From Distichodus sexfasciatus (lineage: Eukaryota > Chordata > Actinopteri > Characiformes > Distichodontidae), in the NCBI GenBank assembly GCA_032718565.1, contig JAVGVS010000285.1, positions 249,404 to 313,403 of the forward strand: DNA of 64,000 bases, read 5' to 3'. The notes beneath the pieces were generated by a model. The model was not told the origin of the DNA and searched no databases. It saw only the letters and a program-made list of their open reading frames with translations. Positions 56,049 to 64,000 of this stretch are shown piece after piece. The translations under genes and the position numbers were made by a program. The stretch's first letter is position 1, and each line of letters begins with the position of its first letter.

Positions 56049-57634
56049 CAGAGGCTGCCATGCAGTGTTTTGTTTCTAACTGTTCATTAACTGGATAATT
56101 ATTTTTGTGATTTTCTTCTTCTTCTCCCAACCGCTTTATCTCGGAAAAAGAGCCATGAGCTAAGAAACCGTTTAATGTGTGTATTTTTTTTCCCCGTTGC
56201 GTGCGCGTGAGCCGTGTGAGAGAAAACTGTTCTCGTTCTCAAACTGTTTTCCCGTCTTTTGTTTTTTTTTTTCTCCTTGTAATATTTTTGTGGGGTTTTT
56301 TTTTCCTGTTTTTGAGATTTTTTTTGTCTGTATGGAAAACGAAAGCACAGAGAACATTGGAAAAAAGTAGTCAGTGCAGACAATGGAAACGAAACAGGCA
56401 AAACTCCCGTCTGGCCTGATGCCTTTCTGTTCTTTTTGTTTTGTTTTCTTTCTCTCTTTTTGTTTTTTTGGATCCTAATTCCAGCAGGCGTCTTCAGTCC
56501 GACATCACTCAAACGTCCTGCCTCTCCCCTCGCCTCGCCTCTCCTCTCCTCTCCTCTCGCTTTCTCCTTGGTCATCCTGATCCCCCACAACGTCCCGAAG
56601 AGGATGCCAGCGGAAGCGCGAAGCCGGCGAACATTTCCAGTGTCGAAATAAAAGGAGCCGGGGATTCGTGTTTTTTTTTTCTCTTTTTGGAGCCGACAGC
56701 CCGAATCCATTCTGTTCGTTTTTCCCGTCCCTGTCGACGCTAGATAACCCGATCCGACCTCTTTTTCCCGGTTTTCTGGGCGTGAGCATCGGGCGATGTG
56801 CGATCACGCTCGGCTCCGTACACAAAACGATTCCACAAAAGTCCTTCCCAAAAAAATTTTTTTTTTATTTTTTTTTTTTAAACGAGTTGTAAGACATTTG
56901 CAGTTCAGAAACAATCATTTTTTGTTGTTTTTCGTAACACTGTCTGTAAAAAAGGAAAACAAAGACAAGAAAGTGTCGCTGCGCATCATTTGAAATCGCC
57001 CTTGAGTGTGGTGACAACCAGAGAGAGAGGACGGTCGCTCTGAAGCGGGAGAGCTGGGGTGTGGGGGTTGGTGGGCCTCCTCCAGGGCGCCCTTATTACA
57101 AATTAAGGTGGGTTTAAATTGGGGGGTGGGGTGAAATTGGGAGATGGGGCGTCGGGTCGTCTGGTTTGGGCAGAATGTCAGCCTTCCAAAGAGGCAGCTT
57201 GCTGTACAATAACGCGGTGATGAAACTGTAGGTGCAGACGGAAGCGTGTCGAAGAAGAACATTTACATTTCTACAGGATTGTATTTTTTGGCGGCGAAGG
57301 TGAAGCATTGTTTCTGTTAATACACGATGCAGTGTTAAATGCGTGGCGTCTGGTTTGAAGAAGGAAATTGAGCTGGGCGGCAGCTTTGGCAGTGTCCGGA
57401 GCCCAAGCCGAGAGCTTAGGCTAATGAACGGATTTATTTAAAAAATGGAATCAAAAATTGGCGTGGATCCGGTGGACTGTCGAAGAGGTTTGCGGGTGAA
57501 GAAATCCAGCAAGCTTTGCCCTCGGAACCTTCTCGCCTCGTGTCTCCTCGGCTTCAGCTCCCCCTTCTCCGCCAGGAAGCTCGGGCGTTGTTTTTTTGTT
57601 TTTGTTATTTTCTCGCGGGTTCTCCGCGGGGGAG

Positions 57635-57664
57635 TTCTTCTTCTTCTTCTTCTTCTTCTTCTTC
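57635..57664. repeat. (TTC)n microsatellite
   Basis: Ten TTC units in the klf7 3'UTR. Confidence 0.9.
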
Positions 57665-57723
57665 TCGGACGGGGCTAAACCCTTGCCTCTTTCTCCTTAG
57701 CCTTCCTTTCACTCTCCCCTTCC

Positions 57724-57749
57724 CTCTCTCTCTCTCTCTCTCTCTCTCC
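57724..57749. repeat. (TC)n microsatellite directly after the klf7 stop
   Basis: GA/TC run 12 bp downstream of the klf7 stop codon on the transcribed strand. Confidence 0.9.
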
Positions 57750-57760
57750 ATTTTCCTCCC

Positions 57761-60700
57761 TCAAATGTGCCTCTTCATGTGCAGAGCCAAGTGGTCAGAC
57801 CTGGAGAAACACCTGCAGAGAGAGAGAGAGAATGAGTCACTAGAACGCTAGTCCAGCATAACAATGATGATGTGAGAAACAACGCCAGTCTTCTGGCACC
57901 GAGCATAATTTAGCGTTTCACAAAGGTAAACGTGTTCGCTTTTCTTCATCGGCGTCCAGCTAACAAAGCGCCCGGGGAGGCGGTGCTTGGCGGCGGTAAC
58001 CTTGCCTTATCGCCAAAATTACCTCGGTGGTAACTACCTGGATTCAACCTGCGACCTTCTGATCACAGGGTGAACGCCCTACCGTTACGCCACCAGCTGC
58101 CCCAATTTCTCACGCCCGTGTTCAGCTCGACCGCTAGATTGTAGCGTTTAAGTCGCGAACGGATCGTTTTACCGTCGTCTTTGTTATCTTAAAGACGGCG
58201 CCGATCCGACACGTGGATGGGATATCGGTCCGATAACGACTCAAATAGCTGGGTCGGGTATCGGCGACATTGTGCTGATCTCTGTGAATGTGTCCACGTT
58301 CCATGCGTTGTGCGTGGGAAGTGTTACTGCGGTAAATCTGGTTTATTGTCCGAACTTCGCTAGAAACCCCTACATATTGATATGACAATGAGCAGAACAA
58401 GCAACACCAACACACTTGAGCCCAAAAGCCGTCGCACCATTGCTGCTGTTTCATTTCCTCCAACAACACCAAGCTCACTCACAATCTCTGCGTTCTATTC
58501 AGTTTCGCGCGGGTGGGGAGCGTCACTAAATTTCCCCACTGTGTTGAAATGAATAATTTGAGACGTTATTTGAATAATAAATCATTTGGCATGGAAATGT
58601 GGGTGTGTCATTATCACATTGCTGTAGTTATTTGAGTCGAGTGTTTCCTTCATCATAACAGAACAATCTCAGCTATGTATTTACACTTTTTTACGCGTTA
58701 TTTTCCGTTTAAAAACAGACCGTATCGGTATTTGCATCGTCATCGACAGACATCCAAATTTATAAGATCGGCATCGCGGTATTGTGCCATGTTTAGTCAC
58801 GTCTACCAGTGGAAACGATAAATAACAGCAACGGGGAGGGAATAAAATAAAATGAAAAACGCAGCTGAGATGTCGTTTCTGCTTTACATTTATTAGGTTA
58901 CGTACCAGCGCGGACAAATCGTAAAAATAGTGTGCGGGCGGAATGAAGAATTAAAATTTCAATTTGCCGGTGGCTGTATCCATTATTAATTAGCAGAGAG
59001 CCATGTTGTTGAATCCTCGAGTTCTTTTTCAGGACAGGCAGGAGGGAAGTGCGGGAGGAGACAGATACAGGTAGACAGATTAAGCTCGGAATTAAACGAA
59101 TATTTCACACACATCCGTGCTCGGACTGCTAACGACGACGTCTGCACTCATTCCAATTTTCGGGGTGGTGGTAGTGGTAGGAAACTCGCCTACGAATACC
59201 ATGAGCCTGGGTTTTCAAATCCAGCTTTGTTAGTGAAGAGTGGTGAGTTATTTCCACCGTTGTGAGCGCAGCACACAGTGCACCACAACAGCGCCGGGGG
59301 CCAGTACCTTGCTCATGAGTACCTCAGTAAGGTACCTTTACCAGTCCTGGAGGATTCGAGTGTGCCCCCAAGCGTCCAAGCTTTCTTAGGCGCACTGTGT
59401 TGGCTACCGACTCACATCTGCATCGACTACCAGCTTCTGTCGCCTGAAACCTTGAGATCACTTTTTGCAGCAAGAAGGTCATCGGTTCAAGCCCTGGATC
59501 GGTAAAGGTACCATCCCCTACGATTATGTGTCCGGGAAGCAGTGCTTAGGGAGGCGCCTTTGCTTAAGAGGAGTACCTCAGCAGTACCTTTACTGGCCGG
59601 AGATTCGAATCGCCGACCTTCTGGGCTTTAGAGAACAGCGCCCTAACAACTGCACCACACAACCGTTGGGCCTATTGAGTCAAGACCTTAGCCCCGGGGG
59701 ACTCCAAGAGGACCGTAATCACAACAAATAATTTGGGGTCGGTCGTGACTGGAAGTTGCTCAGGAAGTCAATAGCCAAGTTTCCATCAGTTTTCTGCGAC
59801 GTTTTGTTATCGACAAACAGAATATCACGTAAAAAATGTGCGAAATGTGCTGTCTCCTGTCAGGTGACAATATAACAACTGTTATTTCAGTTTCACAAAT
59901 AATTGGAATTGTATAAAATATCCGAAGATCCGAAGCAGTTGCTTGTCTGATAACCCTGTTCGAAAGTCCCCCAATGAAACCCGTGATAAAATGTCGCGTG
60001 ACACATTTCTGACCTAACGTTAAAGCCCTTTTTTTCCGACAAAAAGTGTTCCAAAAGTAGTTTTTCTGCGACCTCTGAGTATCGATATATAGAAGTTATC
60101 GCTCCAGTTAAGCGGAAAATATTCGTCGACATTTACAAATTGTATGCGATAATTAGCATTTCATCAGCTATATCGGTAAAAAAAATTTGGCTAAATATTT
60201 TCATAAAAACTCCTTGGATGGAAACCAGGCTAATGATGGTAGCCCTGGGCGGTGGGATTCAAACACAACACTCACTTGGTCCAGGGCAAATGTAACCCAC
60301 TAGACCACCACCACCCATTTATCGTGTGAACTGCTTACTGCTTGTGGAGCAGTGCTTGAAGACTCATGTCAAGTTGAACGGCGACATTCGATCCGAGGAC
60401 AAGTTCTAACTGTTATGCAGCAACTGTCCCGTAAATGTGCAGTGTTCACCAAGACAAATCTAACCTTCTTACTTCTGAATGCAAAAAGTTCCAGTTTTGT
60501 GTGACTTGATCTTCCGAGAACGCTCAAATTGAGCATTTCAATTAGAATTCGTTCCTAATTAGGATCATTCCAGGTTTTCGAGCGGCTTGAAATGACTACG
60601 ATGTGTAATTCTTTCCTGCCTGAGCCTTTCAAGTCTATAAATTTATAATAAAAAACATTGTACCACCCTAATACCGTGAGATCATGCTAACTTCCCCTTT

Positions 60701-62742
60701 TACCTAAGCTTTCCATCAGCCGTTAGCGGCGTTTTGCGTTTGTAGGCGACGTCCGTAAATCGCCGTCTCATCGGGCCTGATCGGCCGGCCGAATAGATTG
60801 ACGTTCCGTAAAGTCTCTGAAGAGTGAAGAGTCCGTCCGTCTCCCTCCCTTCTCTTGTCATTACTCGTCTTTTTGCTAAAAGGGAATCTGGGATGGATGA
60901 GGCAGAGGTGTGTGTGTGTGTGTGTGTGGGGGGCTGCTGGACAGATATTTTGTGACACTGGCCGCCACATGGCACGCAACTCCCCCCACTCTCTTCACCC
61001 CACTCAGCTCCACTCCACTCCACACCCAACAGGGGGGCTGGACTTGATTAGGCAGGATTAATGACGAGCTGTGTGTGTGTGTGTGTGTGTTTGGACCGTA
61101 TTTGCGGTTAAACTTTCCACGGCTGCCGCTCTCCGCGGCCCATTCTGATGGAAATGGGGGATCCTCCTTTTGCAAACACACACACACACACACACACACT
61201 CTTATAAATTCCCCCAAGGAGTCGGAGCTGAATAGCTTCTACAGAGGACAGAGTGAGACAGCTGACTGTTTGCCTGCTCATCGCTTTTCAGACATTAAAG
61301 CATGTAAGTGGCCATTCAGAATAAACTAAGCGCAAGTTAAGGCTCGTGCAAATCGGCCTCCTGAGCCGTAACTCAAACCCCATATTGGCGGAGGGGAGAA
61401 ATGTTATTAAAATTCATTTATTCGCCCCCCAAAAAAGTGTAAAAATTGTGTCAAAGCTTAATGACAGTAAAGCTGCAGCAGCAGCGCGCTTCTTTCTTTC
61501 ATTTAGACCGGCATTCAGAACGTCGATTGCCATGAGTTTCGGTGACGATGTCAGCGCTCAGTTTAGCTCTTCCGCCTTCTTCATTTCCGTTATGGATTTT
61601 TCAAGGAATCGTGAGATGGGCTGCTCGTACATTTCCGTTTAAATCCGACTCTTATAACCTCGTTTTGAAAGTGAAAGTGAGCGCTTACTTGTCAGTGTGA
61701 ACACGCCCCCGGCACGCAGTGCACAACCAAATGTGACCTCTGCGTTTGACCCATCCGTAAAAGGAGCAGTGGGCAGCTAACATGGATAGAGCCCGGGAAG
61801 CGGTGCTTGGGTATGGTACCTTGGTCGTGAAATACCTCAGTGGTACCTTTACAGGTCCTGGGATTGGATTTTGTCCCAAACTTCTGACTTTCTTCTTCTT
61901 ACGACACGTTCACCTCAGTTTCCAGCTTCTGTTGCCCGGTAACCGGCGACACTTCAAGCCCCGGTTCAAGTCCCAGTAAAGGTACCACTGAGGTACTCCT
62001 GTTAGTACCCATCAGTATACTTTCTCTTCTCTTTCAAAGAATTAGGCAAAATCTTCTGAGGTTCTCGGGTTCCGTGTTGGGTCAATTTAGAAGCCTTGAG
62101 GCAGGAGGCTCCAATTTAAGAAAAGCCCTAGAGGCTGACTGTGGAGGAGGAGGGAGGAAGAGGAGGAGGAGGGAGTAGGAGGGAGGAGGAGGAGGTTGGG
62201 GGCTCCTTACACCCAGTCTGATCAACTTTCTTGTCAAGCTCTTATAGCGCGTCAATTAGAAGTGGCGAGCTTTTATGACCAGTGTACCGACAGTGCCGGT
62301 GTCGATGCTGGTGCTGGGACGGGAGTCCCCCGGGTTCTTCTAGGTGAACGCTGCGCTACGGAAAGGGCTAGCTATACGGGAAGAGGGGGGGCCGGCTGGC
62401 GCGATGGCCGGCAAAAAGCGTGTCTAGTTGCGCGTCCACCTGGAGAGAGCTTAGCTAGAGCGAGCGGCTGGCCGTGTAGTTGGCGCAGAGCGGACGGGCA
62501 GTGACAGCTTCCCTCTATTGTCACCTGACAGGCTATCACTCAAAGCTAGCCCCCGCGCGGATTCCAGTCTCGCTTAGCGCTCCTCTTTTCTCTTGGTCTT
62601 TGTCATCAGCGTGTGCACACACACACACAGACACATGTTCACTCAGTCCTCCCCAAACCCAACACTGTCGCATCACTTAAAAGACAAAGGGAGCTTTTGT
62701 TTCTGACAGGACTGTGGGATGTAATGACAATGTTTCCACGAA

Positions 62743-62784
<42 letters not shown>

Positions 62785-63713
62785 GCCCATCTCTCACTTG
62801 GAACAAGACTCCTCTCTGAACAGCTTACTTGAAAGCAAATAGCCTGAAATGACTCCTTCTCCCCACTGCGGCGAAATCTGCGTCCAAAAAACCGAGAAGC
62901 CGGAGCGGAGAAAACCAGATCCCGTCGTCAATTTAATCCCGCGTTTTCTTCGCGTTACTTCGTATGAAAGCGAAAGCTAGTAGACAGATCTGCCTGGCGA
63001 AATTCTCCTTCAGCGCTCTGGAATGTCGCTCATCTCCATAGAGGCCCCTTTCATGCCGTTATATAACCCCACAGACTTTATTTTCTTCCCCTTTTGCTCG
63101 CTGGAGCCAAGCATTGCTTTTGTTGTGGCAATGGAGAGAGGGAGAGAGAGAGAGAGAGAGAGAGGGAGTAATTTGGTAATGGGTATCACAGGACCGGACT
63201 GCGAATGAACGACTCAAGAGGGAGCGGGAGGCCTGAACTAGCTGCAGAAACATCCTCTCTTCAGAGAATTCCAGAGGGAAGGGGGGGGGCGGTTGGAGGG
63301 AGAGAGATGGGTGGGGTGGGAGGCAGGGGATGAGTGAGAAAGAAGGGAGGGAAGAGAGAGGGCAACACATCTGAGCAGCGGAGTTTAGCGTTTTGTCGGA
63401 TCCCGGCTGAGAGGAATTTTATTTACATGCACAGGAGGATTGCAAGGAGGCAGGTTTGATAGACGGGGACAGGCAGGTGCCGCGGCCGCCGAGAGAGACG
63501 TGGGAGAACTCCTTGTAATCATACAGTCTCTATGAAAGTGTATGTGTTTGTGTGTGTGTGTTTGTGCTGAGTGTGTGATAGTGCCTTACCTGTCGCAGTG
63601 GTTGCACTTGAAGGGCTTGGCGCCGGTGTGTTTGCGGTAGTGCCTAGTCAGCTCATCGCTACGGGCGAAACGCCAATCACAGCCCTCCCAGGAGCATTTG
63701 TATGGCTTCTCAC
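57761..63713 (-). CDS. klf7: Kruppel-like factor 7, last two coding exons (partial)
   Basis: A C2H2 zinc-finger transcription factor that binds GC/CACCC boxes and is best known for roles in neuronal differentiation. Only the 3' coding part is in the window. The penultimate exon is 63713-63590 (124 bp, phase 1 in and phase 2 out). It encodes GEKPYKCSWEGCDWRFARSD, then ELTRHYRKHTGAKPFKCNHC and DR, that is zinc finger 2 (C-x4-C-x12-H-x3-H) and the start of finger 3. The last exon is 57812-57761 (52 bp) and encodes CFSRSDHLALHMKRHI and a stop, completing finger 3 (C-x2-C-x12-H-x3-H). KCNHCDRCFSR and the terminal MKRHI fit KLF7; KLF6 ends in MKRHL. The intron (57813-63589, 5.8 kb) is GT-AG with a TC-repeat pyrimidine tract at its acceptor. 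Finger 1 and the activation domain lie beyond the right edge. Which teleost copy (klf7a or klf7b) cannot be told. Confidence 0.93.
57985..58110 (-). repeat. SINE fragment, reverse
   Basis: 'cctgcgaccttctgatcaca' and 'gccctaccgttacgccacca' are the complement of a tRNA-like head. It lies in the klf7 intron. Confidence 0.65.
59165..59760. repeat. Nest of SINE fragments
   Basis: A plus-strand head ('ggggtggtggtagtggtagg', 59162) is interrupted by reverse tail sequence ('gtgagcgcagcacacagtgc', 59262). A second plus-strand B box follows ('atcggttcaagccctggatc', 59479). Next is another reverse head ('gagattcgaatcgccgacct', 59600). The ORFs here derive from the repeats. Confidence 0.7.
60230..60330 (-). 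repeat. SINE head, reverse
   Basis: 'ggtgggattcaaacacaaca' (B box complement) and 'cccactagaccaccaccacc' (A-box head complement), the 27.6-kb family. Confidence 0.7.
60908..60928. repeat. (GT)n microsatellite
   Basis: GT run in the klf7 intron. Confidence 0.9.
61071..61199. repeat. Inverted pair of (GT)n and (CA)n runs
   Basis: (GT)n at 61071-61091 and (CA)n at 61176-61199 are complementary and 84 bp apart, so the klf7 pre-mRNA could fold here into a GU/AC hairpin. Confidence 0.85.
61660..62120. repeat. Two SINE copies in opposite orientations
   Basis: The reverse copy ('gtgtgaacacgcccccggca', 'tgcgtttgacccatccgtaa', 'tacaggtcctgggattggat') runs to about 61900. It is followed by a plus-strand B box ('cccggttcaagtcccagtaa') and body ('ggtaccactgaggtactcct', 'ttctgaggttctcgggttcc'). 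Confidence 0.7.
62143..62196. repeat. (GGA)n-rich low-complexity run
   Basis: Purine-rich GGA/GAG repeat. Confidence 0.85.
62744..62785. repeat. (GT)n microsatellite
   Basis: GT run with a TATAT interruption. Confidence 0.9.
63133..63166. repeat. (GA)n microsatellite
   Basis: GA run with GGGA interruptions in the klf7 intron, about 420 bp downstream of the penultimate exon. Confidence 0.9.
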
Positions 63714-63745
63714 CTGCAGACACAAAACACACTCTTTAGCGAGCA

Positions 63746-63773
63746 AACACACACACACACATACACACACACA
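63746..63773. repeat. (CA)n microsatellite
   Basis: CA run in the intron just upstream (in gene orientation) of the klf7 penultimate exon; it reads as (TG)n near the acceptor. Confidence 0.9.
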
Positions 63774-64000
63774 TCGGTGCCAGCTCAACTGTATTCCAGC
63801 ATATGTTAGATTAGATGCGTTCAACTTCTATGGGTGCACACTGTCAGTCTGTGCATCTCTCTGCCTGTTTCTCTCTCGATTCTTGATTGAACTTCTAAAG
63901 ACCAAATCTTTTGCAATACAAAGATTTTATACTGGAATTAACCACGTTTAATGAAACTCATCACTGGACGATATGAGCTAATGAGCTCAACCCGGTGCGG

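Larger units (their letters stand above)
49855..57760 (-). other. klf7: Candidate klf7 3'UTR, about 7.9 kb
   Basis: No gene is supported between the klf7 stop codon (57761-57763) and the AATAAA at 49876. I recall that mammalian klf7 transcripts also have a very long 3'UTR. The segment holds two MITEs (51923-52094 and 52599-53512), AT, ATG, GT, TTC and TC microsatellites, and U-rich stretches. The many ORFs (for example 50312-50803 and 56099-56710) are low-complexity and unsupported. The real UTR may end earlier. Confidence 0.4.

Noticed and set aside
56099..56710. 203-codon minus-strand Lys/Arg-rich ORF
   Set aside because: Low-complexity sequence inside the candidate klf7 3'UTR with no domain.
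57516..57851. 111-codon plus-strand ORF over the klf7 last exon
   Set aside because: Antisense shadow with Ser and Leu runs made by the TTC and TC microsatellites.
63571..63951. 126-codon plus-strand ORF over the klf7 penultimate exon
   Set aside because: Antisense shadow of the zinc-finger exon, with a poly-His run from a CA microsatellite.

Overview
This is nuclear DNA of a ray-finned (teleost) fish. Its genes are split by mostly short GT-AG introns, the flanking DNA is full of teleost-type tRNA-derived SINEs, palindromic MITEs and CA/GA microsatellites, and every recognisable protein is a vertebrate gene. The species cannot be named from sequence alone. No bacterial, plasmid, phage or CRISPR content was found.

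Left part (1-16.4 kb): a promoter-like block with two perfect CRE palindromes and a CCAAT box; a small unrecognised two-exon gene (94 codons, minus strand) under a CpG-rich promoter; then rnaseh2b (plus, 11 coding exons, 306 aa) and, tail to tail with it, the fish counterpart of human C13orf42 (minus, 3 coding exons, 273 aa). The last two are also neighbours on human 13q14.3, as far as I recall.

Middle part (17.8-22.7 kb): an innate-immunity pair arranged tail to tail. The first is a tasl gene (SLC15A4/IRF5 adaptor), single coding exon, 285 aa, with a C-terminal LxIS core. A perfect PU.1/IRF composite element and an ISRE core lie just upstream of its likely untranslated first exon. The second is a TRIM gene with B-box, coiled coil and PRY-SPRY (6 exons, 446 aa) whose RING finger has been deleted.

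Right part (22.7-64 kb): about 27 kb with no gene that I can support, holding SINE copies, MITEs and several non-repetitive blocks rich in TAAT/ATTA motifs that look like candidate developmental enhancers. Then the 3' end of klf7 on the minus strand: the last two coding exons (zinc fingers 2 and 3, ending in KRHI and a stop), a 5.8-kb intron, and a candidate 3'UTR of about 7.9 kb. That UTR would contain a MITE inflated by about 38 copies of a 22-bp unit. The 5' exons of klf7 lie beyond the right edge.

The most interesting points are the tasl promoter motifs, the RING-less TRIM beside tasl, the uncharacterised 94-codon gene, the exon-by-exon coding evidence for C13orf42, and the satellite-inflated MITE in the putative klf7 3'UTR.
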